From a virus: a stretch of DNA of 40,578 bases. Below are positions 24,616 through 34,015 of the stretch, piece by piece. Location: positions 1 through 40,578 of the IMG/VR virus record IMGVR_UViG_3300027668_000040. One strand, given 5' to 3'. Numbering within the stretch: position 1 is the stretch's first letter; each line of letters opens with the position of its first letter. Under the pieces are notes generated by a model that saw only the letters and a list, made by a program, of their open reading frames with translations, ran no database searches and was not told the origin of the DNA. A program made the translations under genes and the position numbers.

Positions 24616-25398
24616 CTACACACTATTGATTGTTCTCACAACCATTCCAGCAGAATCTATAACATTAAATACAGAACCCACTAAATCGGTGGCTGATTCG
24701 TGAATGATATCGTCTGAGTCGGTTTCATCAATAATATTATCTCCCGCATTTGCGCCAGCACCATCCGTTCCACCAGCTTCAATCACAAGGAATGAACCTC
24801 TTGTAGTGGTGCTGATTTCAATTGAGTTGACTGGGAGTGCTGGAATTTGACTAAAGGTTACTATACCAGTTGAAGCAATTGTAATTGAGTCTGCGTCTGA
24901 AGCAGAACCAATAGTAGAACCATCCCCAATAACAACATTACCAGAAACATCTAGGTTTGCATTGATATCTACAAGAGTAGCATTTAATTCAATTTCATCT
25001 GTTGCATTAATATCTAGTGTAGTTCCGTCAGGAGCGCCGATATTTTGAGTGGCATCATTGAATTGAATTACACTTGTGCTATTAAGCAACAGACCAGTGT
25101 TATGAACGTGAGTAAGGTTGACTTCGCTATTTTGGCCGAAGTTTAATATTGCCCCATCAGAGTCAAGGGAGATATCATTTCCAACAGTTAAATCACCAGA
25201 AAGATCAAGGGTCGCACCAGCAATCGTTCCTGTAAAGGTTGGACTAGCAGTTGTGACTGGGGTATCAAGTGTAGTGCCATCTCCAAGAGAATTATAAAGC
25301 TCTAGAAAATTGTCATTGATTTTGTCACCGGCGGCTCGCAGGGTGTCACCTGTTCCGTCATCTGCAACTGAACCTAATCCTATTGTTTGATTTGCCAT
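24616..25398 (-). CDS. Tail fibre-like protein (T4-type fibre N-terminal motif)
   Basis: 260 aa. The N-terminus has GDTLRAAGDKINDNFLELY, a motif found at the start of many T4-like tail fibre and baseplate-attached proteins. After it come beta-helix-like repeats (ATLDLSGDLTVGNDISLDSD, then VDINANLDVSGNVVIGDGS). The segment GGTDGAGANAGDNIIDETDS (about residues 210-230) is nearly the same as in the next gene. A late promoter lies just upstream and a good Shine-Dalgarno (AGAAGGAAA) precedes the ATG. Its role is probably host recognition or fibre attachment. Confidence 0.78.
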   Translation of the reverse strand: MANQTIGLGSVADDGTGDTLRAAGDKINDNFLELYNSLGDGTTLDTPVTTASPTFTGTIAGATLDLSGDLTVGNDISLDSDGAILNFGQNSEVNLTHVHNTGLLLNSTSVIQFNDATQNIGAPDGTTLDINATDEIELNATLVDINANLDVSGNVVIGDGSTIGSASDADSITIASTGIVTFSQIPALPVNSIEISTTTRGSFLVIEAGGTDGAGANAGDNIIDETDSDDIIHESATDLVGSVFNVIDSAGMVVRTINSV

Positions 25399-25418
25399 TT
25401 TTGTTTCCTTCTAACCTT

Positions 25419-25426
25419 TATTTATA
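25419..25426 (-). promoter_or_regulatory. Late promoter (TATAAATA) before the 260-aa fibre gene
   Basis: Coding-strand GTATAAATA, ending 20 bases before the ATG at 25398. It overlaps the stop codon end of the 1854-aa gene, as in the gp8 case. Confidence 0.65.
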
Positions 25427-28400
25427 CTATCGACATATCACGGGAAGAGTCCACAGTTATACTCACATCTGAGAAATTTGGAACTCCTGGCACAGTATAT
25501 GATGAGTTATTCAAAATATCACTTCTTGTTGCATTTTCAAATAAAGCTTTATCTCCAGCATCAGAAGAGTCGCTATCTGTTCCATTAAAAATAATTATTC
25601 CAGTATTATCAGAGTGTCCAGTCTCAACCGATTCAAATAGTATCTGAAAACCAGATTCTGATTCGTCAATCAAAAAGAAACCAGCATTTGCACTATTAGT
25701 ATCAGTCCCATCTAGAAGAATATGATCGGGTCCAGTATTATCTTCCAACGCAACACTCAATCCTTCTTCTGAATTAATATCAGAACTTATAGCAATACTA
25801 TCAAATGAGTTGTTTGAAAAGTTTTGAAAGGGTATAACACCAGTTGTATCAGTATTGTCTTCTAATTCAATGCGAAGACTTTCTAATAATAATTTCTCAT
25901 TTAGATTAGGACCAGTTGCATTCTCTAATAAAATATCATCCCCATGAGTTGTAGCAACTGTAGTTTCATCTTCTTGTTTAAAGGAGCCCTGTTCATTTTC
26001 TTCTAATAATATACCAACAGTATCTGATGATGCTGTGGTATTGTGTGCATCAGTTCCAATATCAATAACTCCAGTTCTTACAAAGTCTGACAGAGAGAAT
26101 GTCGATAAAGATGAAATTGTTGGTCCTCCACCATCATCTTCCGAAAGAAGAATACCATCTTGTCTAATGTCAATTGGGAAGAATGTTGGAATAACACCAA
26201 TATTTCTTTTACGGTGGGCTTCTTGAGCAACCTTACTTCTTATAGTTCCCAATTCTGTCTCTAATGCTTCTGCACCACCAAATGGTGTTGCAAAACCCAC
26301 AAGACCAAGTGAAGCTTGGGATGGGGCCGCTGTTGGTTTTGTAGATAGTTTTAGTGATAGGGTTCTAATAACAGAAACATCCGTTGTTTCACCAACTCGC
26401 AAAGGACCGCTTCCCGATATTGATGAAGTTTCTGGAATTACAAATCCACCATCTTCACTAATAAGTGCATTATGATTAACACCATTTGGTTTATCAATAC
26501 GTTCAAAAACCATTTTATTCTTAGGTGTATGTAAATCATCTTCTAGCTCTAATGAATCTCCAGCATCAGTTGCATCAGCATCAGTTCCATCTAGAAGAAT
26601 ATCTCCTCTAACATCACTCTCATTGAAATCAGTCGCATCAAGAATTAAATTATTTGTTGTTGTTCCTGCTGTAGCAGACTCTTGGATAATGTCTTCACCA
26701 GCATTTGAGGAACCAGAATCTGTTCCATCAAGAATCATAAACTCAGTTATTCCAGTGCTTAAAGAATCCTCTTGAACAAAAACATCGCCCAAACTACCGG
26801 GTGTCATTTTAAAAGCAGCAAGTGCCCTTTTAACTTGTATAGGTTGATCACCAACAAATGAACTAATAGTATAATTTTTGCTGTCAAGAACCATAGACCT
26901 CTCGACTTGCTGTGCAATCTTAACCTTACCAAAAACAGCAAATCCAGCTGGATGCACAGCTTTCTTTAGTTCATTAATAAATTCATTTATACCAGCGCCA
27001 GTATTAATTTCATATGAAAACTGTTGATAGAATAAAGAATCTTGTAACCTATTTAAATTTTCGCCTAATAACCCTTTAATATCGCCTGTTACAGATGCTT
27101 CTGTTCTTATGTTAGCTATGGTAGTTGAACTCTTTGAAATATCTGCCGATATGATAGTTCCTGTAAATCCACCAGTTGTTGTGATAGCAGTAGTTCCAGC
27201 AGAAAAATCTATTCCATCAACTTCATGAATAATACTGCTTCCAGCATTAGCAGAAGCGGATTGGTCGTCCGTAGAACTTGTTCCATCCAAAGCAATAACA
27301 CCATCCTCTGGCTCTATTTCACCTAATAATATTCCACCAGCATTTGCACCAGCAGTATCAGTGCCATCTAAAATTAAAACCCCTTGAGGAAATATACTTG
27401 ATGATTCATCTAAAAGTGTGCTGCCGGAATCAGTTCCGGTTGCATCAGTACCTTCTAGTAAAACATTTCCATTGTCAATCAAATCACCATCTAAAACTAT
27501 TATATCACGCACACCAACCAAGTCATCAAATGTGCTTTTAGTTTTAGATATACTTTCAATAGATTCTACGCCGTCACCTTCTTGAATGAAGATATTTCCA
27601 CTTGCCTCTTCAACAATATACCCACCAGCATTAGTTCTTCCTGTAGCATTAACAGTATCATCCGTACCATCTAAAATAAGTTTTTCTGTGACACTTTTTA
27701 TAGTCTTTTCAAATCCAGAGCTTTCTAAAGCTAAGATATCAAAATCAGATGAAAATGTTACGAAAGAATTAACAGAACTAAAAAAATCATCATTACCAGA
27801 TTCTAAAAGAATGTCATGTCCTTCTGTTACAGTTTCAATTTTAAATTCTATCCAATCTGAAAATGGTGATTTAATAAACTGATTAGTTAATGAAGTTATA
27901 ACACTTGTAGTATTGACAGCATTACCATTAATATCAAATTTAGAATTGCCTGTTATAGTCTCTCCTACTTGAAAATCTGTTGTGCTAGTTAACACATATG
28001 TTACTGGAGAAGATATGTTGGAACCATCATCTGGTCTTCCAGAATCTAATATTACGCCAGTGGCGCCAGATGTTGTTCCAGTTATTTCCTCATTATCAAC
28101 GAATGGACCGTTTAACTCAGATATTTCAAAAGAAAGCGAAATATTATTATTTAAATTAATTGGTGCATTTAGAATAATTGCTGTCGTAGAAGTTACCGTA
28201 TTTACTGTCACTCCATTTAATTTAAAAGTAAATAATGTATCATCATCTAAAGTTAAAGCAGAATTTAATTTAATTACAGCAGTATTAGTATCTTGTGAAG
28301 TTATAGCTGTAACTGCAACATTATTACCAACACCTATTCCAGAAATAATATCGCCTACGTTTATTGTTCCAACTTTACCATCAATTATAAGAGTATTATT

Positions 28401-30986
28401 TTTAATTATGGCGCTGTTAAGAAATGCTGTTGATGAAGTTCCAGTAACTTTCATACCGGCAATTATAGTTCCAGCATTATTATCTATCCGAACACCTGTA
28501 CTATTTAATGTAGCCCCATTAGTGATAGCACTTGCAGTTGATACATGCACAAAAGCTAAAACAAAAGAACCACCATTTTTTCCAAAACCTCTAGGAATTT
28601 GTCTAATAAATTTTTTATTAAAAGATTGTTCAGCTATTATTAATTTTCCACTACCACCCGGCGTGCCAATCTCTAGCTCTATGTTGATACCTTTGTTAAT
28701 ATTTGTAGGTTCTGCTAAGAGAACTCCGCCGCTATCATCCTCAAGAGCAAAAAACGCATCACCATCTAATGATGTAGCATTTAAAATTAAACTATCGTTA
28801 TCAGTTTCATCAAGTAATTTTTCACCTATGTCTATCGTATTGTTATATGATACTAAAACAGGCCCAGTAATTTCAGCTGAACCATCCTCTAATCCTATAG
28901 GTAAAGCATCAGTTGTTTCTAATGTTGTTCTCACAACATCCTCAAAAGTAGTTTTGAGAACTTTTGTATCATTATCAAAAGACTTGACGATACCAGTGTG
29001 GGTTGTTAATGCTTGACCCGCTACAAATGTTCCACTAGTATTTTTCAGTATAAAATTTGCGTTAAAAGTTGTGTCTGGAGCTTCTAAATAATTAGCACCA
29101 GTATCTCCAATTTTTATTTTAGATGCTGCACCGATATCAGTTGTGGTAGCAATTAATTTCGGAGTACTAGGTGTAATATAACTTCCGTCAGTTCTTAATA
29201 CTGTTGTTCCACTAGTAGATGCTACAGTGACTGTAGGAAGAAAATTGTATCCAGAACCAGAACTGTCTACAAATACTCTAGTGATTTCACCAGTGTCTAC
29301 AACTGCATCTTCCAAAACCATTTGGTCAGAGCTAGTAGTATATGTGTCGGCAGCTACAGCAAATTCTTCTAAGATAATTGGATGCCCAAGATCAGTGGAT
29401 GTTGAATTTCCTGTTTCTAATCTAACAACATGAGAATTACCTGTAGCTTCTCTGAAACTAACACGATCATTATCTCTCAAAGTTACTCTTTTACTAAGTT
29501 TGATATTTGTTTGAGAATTTACAATTGTTACAGTGGTGCCGACACCAAGTCCAGAACCATAAGCTTCCATACCAACGATAATTGTGCCAGCAACATTATC
29601 CAATGTAATACTTGCAATATTTTCAATCACTGCACTATTAATAAGTCCTGTTGCATCTAAAACAGTGCCCTCTTCTAGACCAAGTTCAAAAAACTCAAGA
29701 TGTTGATTTGTTGCATCTTCATAAACCATATGGAAGCCAGCATTGGTAGAAGAACTATCAGTTCCATCCAATAACAAAGCACCATCAATTACAGATACAA
29801 ATCCAGTTGGAGAAGATATATTTTCTTGTGTAGTTGTAAATACTAAAGGATCACCAACTCTATGACCTGTTCCTGCACTATCAACAACAACGCCATTAAC
29901 ACCTCCCGCTAAAATTTCTTCAACTTCAACTGTAGCAGCACCATTTCCCAAATCAAGGTCAATGACTAAATCGTCACCGATAGAATTTAAAATACCATCA
30001 CTGGTTATACTAACAGAAGCAACAACTCCTAAAACAAGAAAAGTTTGAGAGACATTTCTTGTCAAAGAAATACCTTCTATAGTTTCTCCAGATGTAAAAG
30101 TGCCAGACACATAACCAAGTTCAAATTCTGTTAATGATACCTCTCCTTGTTGAATTTCAATTGCATTTGATACAATAGCTGTTGCACCAGATGTTAGTCC
30201 TGTTATTTTTTGACTTAGTAATTCACTTCCCACAGATTGATTGAGGGAAGAAGTTCTCATTCTTTCTGCTCTAGTAAAACTAGAATCAGATGCTCGCATC
30301 ATAAATTTATTTGGATAGACTACTTCAGCATCTAAATCTAATAAAATACGAATAAAGAGTTCAAAACTTTCACTTGTTCCTTTAATCCTATAAAGCTCAC
30401 GAATATTTTTTATTAATTTTCGTTTGTCAATACCATCGGCTAACTTGCTTGGTATTGAATTCATAAACGAATAACTTAACTGATCTAAAAAATCATGTAT
30501 TGTTCTATCAGCATCAGCATAATCTAAAAGTTGCTGAATATTTTGAACTGGATTACCACGATATCTTGTTACTGTTCCTTCAGCGGTGGATGTTGAACCA
30601 ACAAGAGTTTCCCCAGTAATAAACTGCTGCTGTGAAGTTATAAACAGTCGATTGTTTCTCTGGTCATCAATTAAGATTGTAGCAGTTGCATTAGAGGTGC
30701 TACCAGTAATTATTTCTCCAGCGGAAAATTTTCCAACAGATTCTTCATAGACTATTTGATCTTTATTTTCATCTAAAATAAATTGAGCATCAAAAGTTTC
30801 TTGAAGAACATTATCAACTTGAGCCTCTACAATTAATTCAGCAGCTTCCAGATATTCATAATAGTATTTAATAAAGCGAGAAAACTGTGGATTTTCTTCT
30901 CTAACATAATCAGGCAATTGACCATCAATTAATGGAGAAATTTTTGCAGTTAAAGTAGATGTCGGTGGATTATCAAATGGTGCCAT
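25422..30986 (-). CDS. Giant baseplate wedge/tail fibre protein in the gp7 position
   Basis: 1854 aa. The conserved N-terminus has LPDYVREENPQFSRFIKYYY, an AELIVEAQVD stretch, HDFLDQLSYSFMNSIPSKL, DKRKLIKNIRELYRIKGTSE and VVYPNKFMM (up to about residue 230), known from proteins right after gp6 in T4-like marine phages and often called gp7. The rest is a long array of beta-rich repeats: nine copies of an (L/F)xGT(D/S)...(N/D)(A/S)G..(I/L)..E motif, and GxTSxATxxV repeats at about residues 95, 125, 262 and 1000. A block starting EINTGAGINEFINELKKAVH (about 1330) is a second conserved segment that pairs with the N-terminal one. It is 1 base from gp6. A wedge or fibre role is likely; homology to T4 gp7 itself is by position and not shown. 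Confidence 0.75.
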   Translation of the reverse strand: MAPFDNPPTSTLTAKISPLIDGQLPDYVREENPQFSRFIKYYYEYLEAAELIVEAQVDNVLQETFDAQFILDENKDQIVYEESVGKFSAGEIITGSTSNATATILIDDQRNNRLFITSQQQFITGETLVGSTSTAEGTVTRYRGNPVQNIQQLLDYADADRTIHDFLDQLSYSFMNSIPSKLADGIDKRKLIKNIRELYRIKGTSESFELFIRILLDLDAEVVYPNKFMMRASDSSFTRAERMRTSSLNQSVGSELLSQKITGLTSGATAIVSNAIEIQQGEVSLTEFELGYVSGTFTSGETIEGISLTRNVSQTFLVLGVVASVSITSDGILNSIGDDLVIDLDLGNGAATVEVEEILAGGVNGVVVDSAGTGHRVGDPLVFTTTQENISSPTGFVSVIDGALLLDGTDSSSTNAGFHMVYEDATNQHLEFFELGLEEGTVLDATGLINSAVIENIASITLDNVAGTIIVGMEAYGSGLGVGTTVTIVNSQTNIKLSKRVTLRDNDRVSFREATGNSHVVRLETGNSTSTDLGHPIILEEFAVAADTYTTSSDQMVLEDAVVDTGEITRVFVDSSGSGYNFLPTVTVASTSGTTVLRTDGSYITPSTPKLIATTTDIGAASKIKIGDTGANYLEAPDTTFNANFILKNTSGTFVAGQALTTHTGIVKSFDNDTKVLKTTFEDVVRTTLETTDALPIGLEDGSAEITGPVLVSYNNTIDIGEKLLDETDNDSLILNATSLDGDAFFALEDDSGGVLLAEPTNINKGINIELEIGTPGGSGKLIIAEQSFNKKFIRQIPRGFGKNGGSFVLAFVHVSTASAITNGATLNSTGVRIDNNAGTIIAGMKVTGTSSTAFLNSAIIKNNTLIIDGKVGTINVGDIISGIGVGNNVAVTAITSQDTNTAVIKLNSALTLDDDTLFTFKLNGVTVNTVTSTTAIILNAPINLNNNISLSFEISELNGPFVDNEEITGTTSGATGVILDSGRPDDGSNISSPVTYVLTSTTDFQVGETITGNSKFDINGNAVNTTSVITSLTNQFIKSPFSDWIEFKIETVTEGHDILLESGNDDFFSSVNSFVTFSSDFDILALESSGFEKTIKSVTEKLILDGTDDTVNATGRTNAGGYIVEEASGNIFIQEGDGVESIESISKTKSTFDDLVGVRDIIVLDGDLIDNGNVLLEGTDATGTDSGSTLLDESSSIFPQGVLILDGTDTAGANAGGILLGEIEPEDGVIALDGTSSTDDQSASANAGSSIIHEVDGIDFSAGTTAITTTGGFTGTIISADISKSSTTIANIRTEASVTGDIKGLLGENLNRLQDSLFYQQFSYEINTGAGINEFINELKKAVHPAGFAVFGKVKIAQQVERSMVLDSKNYTISSFVGDQPIQVKRALAAFKMTPGSLGDVFVQEDSLSTGITEFMILDGTDSGSSNAGEDIIQESATAGTTTNNLILDATDFNESDVRGDILLDGTDADATDAGDSLELEDDLHTPKNKMVFERIDKPNGVNHNALISEDGGFVIPETSSISGSGPLRVGETTDVSVIRTLSLKLSTKPTAAPSQASLGLVGFATPFGGAEALETELGTIRSKVAQEAHRKRNIGVIPTFFPIDIRQDGILLSEDDGGGPTISSLSTFSLSDFVRTGVIDIGTDAHNTTASSDTVGILLEENEQGSFKQEDETTVATTHGDDILLENATGPNLNEKLLLESLRIELEDNTDTTGVIPFQNFSNNSFDSIAISSDINSEEGLSVALEDNTGPDHILLDGTDTNSANAGFFLIDESESGFQILFESVETGHSDNTGIIIFNGTDSDSSDAGDKALFENATRSDILNNSSYTVPGVPNFSDVSITVDSSRDMSIV
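25540..29785 (-). repeat. Dispersed peptide-coding repeat (LDGTDxxxxNAG..I..E), nine copies
   Basis: Copies with clear core are read near plus positions 25557, 25684, 26562, 26703, 27247, 27338, 27427, 27628 and 29739, for example LDGTDTNSANAGFFLIDE and LDGTDSGSSNAGEDIIQE. Unit length is about 20 residues; some copies have an insert between GTD and NAG (27247 and 27628). Two more copies lie in the downstream fibre genes near 23830 and 24745. The plus strand shows a shared core close to GCATTTGC...TCAGTTCCATCTAG. Confidence 0.8.
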
Positions 30987-30987
30987 T

Positions 30988-32901
30988 TTAGTATCCAGAT
31001 GTTGTTGTCGTATAAGATGATGTTGCTAAATCAGATATTGAGACAGAATTAGCATCACCAACTGATAAAGTATCAATGGTAACATTAACAATAGTGTTTA
31101 TTAAATCTACTTCTAATATTTGATTTCTAACTGGTATAATATCTGAAGAATCTGGAATAGCTGTAAATCTAATTTGAGTTGAAGAAGCATTATCAACATC
31201 TGATACTGAAATTATATTAGTAGAGTTTAATGTTATTACCCCATTTGCATAATCGGCAACTCCAGCAGCAACATCTACATAAGTTTTAACTCCAGCAGAT
31301 ATGTAATATCTTCTTATATTTCCATTACCATCATCATCAAAAAACATTTCATTTATAGTATCATCATTAACTTTAAATCCAGTAGAAGCAATAATTCCTC
31401 CGGCCGCAGCATTATGGTTAGGGTGAGGAAAATAAAATTTATTATTAAAGTTTGTGACATATCCTGTTGATTCTGTAAGCGTAGGGGTAAAGAATTTTCC
31501 CATAACAACTTTGGTAATATTACTGATAATTGCTGCATTAGAATCATCAACCAACCTAGTTACTTGAGAGTGCCTAAAAGCACTATTAAATGCTTTTAAA
31601 TTACTATTATTATAACTTGAAAGAGAATTTGTAATAATACTTTCTAGGGAATCTGATGTTTCTGTGGTAAGATTAGAATTAAATCTTGCAGCCACATTTA
31701 GTATAAGAAATACTGTGTCTGGGTCAACGATAACTGGTGAGATTGAAGCAACAGTAAATGGTGCAAGGTCTGTAACTAATCGTGCCTTTTCAGTAGTAGT
31801 TAGATTATTACCTGTTGTTGATTTAACTGATATAAAAACTTTTCCAAATTCTTGTACAGAACTGACGCCCAATACAGGATCAAAAGAACCACTCTCACCA
31901 CCAAAAATAGATACTGCTTGTGTATTTGGATAAAATCTTTTTACAAATGTTTTATAATCTTCAGCTGTAACACATCTTCCTTGTGATGCAAAATCTAATG
32001 GAGCATTATATTTTATTGATTCAAGAGTTTCTGGAAAAGCACCTCCACTTGCAGGCTCAACCGTAGAAACTTGAATATCTATTACCGTATCAATAGCAGC
32101 TGCATTTATAAATGTGGTTGCCCTATTTGCAGCTGTTCTATTAGTCACTACATAAGTTAATACTACAATGTTGCCATCTGTAAGTGATTTTCCTAAAACA
32201 CCATCACCAAAATAAACTTCATGTATTCCATTTTCAACTTCTTGTAGAAAATAATTTGCACTTGTTGAATTGATTTGTGAAATATCTGTTGTTTTTGCAT
32301 ATGTTTCGGTAGTTGTATCTGTTGCAGAAGTTTGGACTGCAACTGTTAACGTAGTTGTATCTGCTCTATTATTGGTCAAAATAAATCTTTGGTCAACATC
32401 GGCTGAATTAACAGCATATTGTGATGTGATAAATGTTCCTTCGTATATGGGAACACCTAAAAATTGAATATTGCTTCCTGTATTTGCAGCAGTAAATTCA
32501 GTTACAGTAACAAAGTTGTAATTAATATCCTCGATTGAAGTTGTAAATACTGTGTTAGCGGGAATTGATGCTGTAGCTTTAACAGAATCAAACAGAGTAA
32601 CATCAATAATAGCTTTTGGCGCTCTTGCTGATGCAGACTCATAACCTAAAGTTTTTGCATGAGACACCACACTTGAACGAAGAGAGGAACTATCAAGGAA
32701 CATCTCATTCGCAAGCATGTTCATATTAAACCCAAGGTAATGAGTGTTATATGCTAACACATCCAAAAGAACATTTATACCAGAACCTTCAAAATTATAA
32801 TCTGTAAACTCACTTTGAGCTTCAAGAAAAGTTTTTAGATTGTTTTTAACATCATCAAAATCAAATTCTGAAACAATTAATCTTTTATCATTTGTTGCCA
32901 T
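30988..32901 (-). CDS. 6: Baseplate wedge subunit, T4 gp6-like
   Basis: 637 aa, near T4 gp6 (660 aa). The N-terminus has LIVSEFDFDDVKNNLKTFL, FEGSGINVLLDVLAYNTHYL, then a NMLANEMFLDSSSLRSSV segment, the signature of gp6 and gpJ-like wedge proteins. The middle block ASQGRCVTAEDYKTFVKRFY is also typical. gp6 dimers join the wedges into the inner ring of the baseplate. It starts by a 1-base overlap with gp25 and is followed one base later by the giant protein. Confidence 0.94.
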   Translation of the reverse strand: MATNDKRLIVSEFDFDDVKNNLKTFLEAQSEFTDYNFEGSGINVLLDVLAYNTHYLGFNMNMLANEMFLDSSSLRSSVVSHAKTLGYESASARAPKAIIDVTLFDSVKATASIPANTVFTTSIEDINYNFVTVTEFTAANTGSNIQFLGVPIYEGTFITSQYAVNSADVDQRFILTNNRADTTTLTVAVQTSATDTTTETYAKTTDISQINSTSANYFLQEVENGIHEVYFGDGVLGKSLTDGNIVVLTYVVTNRTAANRATTFINAAAIDTVIDIQVSTVEPASGGAFPETLESIKYNAPLDFASQGRCVTAEDYKTFVKRFYPNTQAVSIFGGESGSFDPVLGVSSVQEFGKVFISVKSTTGNNLTTTEKARLVTDLAPFTVASISPVIVDPDTVFLILNVAARFNSNLTTETSDSLESIITNSLSSYNNSNLKAFNSAFRHSQVTRLVDDSNAAIISNITKVVMGKFFTPTLTESTGYVTNFNNKFYFPHPNHNAAAGGIIASTGFKVNDDTINEMFFDDDGNGNIRRYYISAGVKTYVDVAAGVADYANGVITLNSTNIISVSDVDNASSTQIRFTAIPDSSDIIPVRNQILEVDLINTIVNVTIDTLSVGDANSVSISDLATSSYTTTTSGY

Positions 32902-33332
32902 TATCGTAATCTCTCTAGAAATAAATCTACCTCTACAAGTTCTGTGGGGGCGTTAATAATAAAAAATGTAATTGTCAATTCATAAACATTTTGGTCTAAA
33001 TCTGGTCTTGCGTTAACACTCATTAATCTGACTCTTGGTTCAAAATTTTCTATAATATCCTCAACTCTTTTTGTCAACATTATAGCTACAAATGGAGTCA
33101 TATTTTCAAATAACATATCTCTCACGCCAGAACCAATTTCTGGATGAAAGGGTTTTTCATATACATTAGTTAGTACTAAATTTCTAACAGCACGTTTTAT
33201 ATTCGCAACGTCTGTTAATATATTTATATCACCACTAACAGGTTTCCTATTAAAGAAAAGATCAAGGTCACGATACTGCCGCACATTGCGTGATATATCG
33301 TTCTGTCCTTGTGCGTCTGTAAATCCTGACAT
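32901..33332 (-). CDS. 25: Baseplate wedge subunit, T4 gp25-like
   Basis: 143 aa, close to T4 gp25 (132 aa). The features DLDLFFNRKP, a VRNLVLTNVYEKPFHPEIGS stretch, and the EPR motif in ENFEPRVRLM that nucleates sheath contraction contacts are all present. gp25 binds gp6 and gp53 in the wedge core and primes sheath assembly. A late promoter and strong Shine-Dalgarno (GAAGGAG) lie before its ATG. Confidence 0.95.
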   Translation of the reverse strand: MSGFTDAQGQNDISRNVRQYRDLDLFFNRKPVSGDINILTDVANIKRAVRNLVLTNVYEKPFHPEIGSGVRDMLFENMTPFVAIMLTKRVEDIIENFEPRVRLMSVNARPDLDQNVYELTITFFIINAPTELVEVDLFLERLR

Positions 33333-33347
33333 GAGTACTCCTTCATT

Positions 33348-33355
33348 TATTTATA
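33348..33355 (-). promoter_or_regulatory. Late promoter (TATAAATA) before gp25
   Basis: Coding-strand TTCTTATAAATA, 16 bases before the ATG at 33332, in the 41-base gap between the oxygenase-like gene and gp25. A Shine-Dalgarno GAAGGAG follows it. Confidence 0.7.
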
Positions 33356-33373
33356 AGAACAAAATAAATATTA

Positions 33374-34015
33374 TTATTTACAATGATCGTAGGTTTCAAA
33401 TACTGTAAGTAATAGTCTTGGCGTTTCAATTTCAGATATATCATGAGGAATAGAAATATTTAATCTACACCATTCCTTTTCTGGAATTAAAACTTCATTT
33501 AATATTTCCATCCCCTCTTTACGATCATCGCCCCAAAAAGGTGCCGGATGAACGTGATGACCAGCATGATCTATCCCATCTTTTTCTTCTTTAATAGGTA
33601 ACACATCAGGCAATTTCCAATGACGTGTATTTACATTAGAACCACCAGAAAATAATACATAATTAAAGATAAAAGGTCGCTGATTTATAACATGCATATG
33701 ATCAACATGAATAGGTAGTTGTTCTTTAATAAGTTGATATCTTACTTGAATAGAATGTGGAAAATATGGTCTTAAAAAATTATATATTTTATTTGGTGGA
33801 TCATAAGATTTGTAGTCTAATAATTTAGCAGCATATGCAATTTTAAAATTTTCTATTTCTTCAATATCATATATTAATAAATCTTCTGGAATTTTCGGAA
33901 GATATTTTACAAAATCTAAATATTCAAAACTATCAGTATTTGATAACTTTACATCTTCAAATTGTTTTAATTGTGTTTCCCAATAATATTTTTCTGCACT
34001 CTCACCACTATTCAT
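33374..34015 (-). CDS. Possible 2OG-Fe(II) oxygenase-like protein
   Basis: 213 aa. H103-x-D105 in the segment LPIHVDHMHV is followed by strands FIFNYVLFSGG and LNISIPHDIS with H191, then PRLLLTV. This order fits the H-x-D...H...R iron and 2-oxoglutarate site of jelly-roll oxygenases, but spacing is loose and a His-rich loop (HAGHHVHPAPFW) lies between. Overlaps the Usg-like gene by 8 bases. It is placed among baseplate genes without being a recognisable virion part, so it is probably an auxiliary enzyme. Substrate unknown. Confidence 0.5.
   Translation of the reverse strand: MNSGESAEKYYWETQLKQFEDVKLSNTDSFEYLDFVKYLPKIPEDLLIYDIEEIENFKIAYAAKLLDYKSYDPPNKIYNFLRPYFPHSIQVRYQLIKEQLPIHVDHMHVINQRPFIFNYVLFSGGSNVNTRHWKLPDVLPIKEEKDGIDHAGHHVHPAPFWGDDRKEGMEILNEVLIPEKEWCRLNISIPHDISEIETPRLLLTVFETYDHCK

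Noticed and set aside
27982-29016. 344-aa open frame on the plus strand
   Set aside because: Low-complexity Val/Ile/Thr/Pro sequence antisense to the repeat-rich 1854-aa gene; no start context or domain. Other long plus-strand frames (7112-7684, 9979-10473, 38826-39404, 21871-22311) are rejected for the same reason.
23527-30986. Dispersed repeats as a diversity-generating retroelement template/variable pair
   Set aside because: No reverse transcriptase gene or adenine-specific variation is visible; the copies differ at many base types.
33219-33226. TATAAATA octamer inside gp25
   Set aside because: Internal to a coding region with no gene start close behind it. It shows that the octamer also occurs by chance in AT-rich DNA, as do NATAAATA matches inside genes such as near 14831 and 15470.
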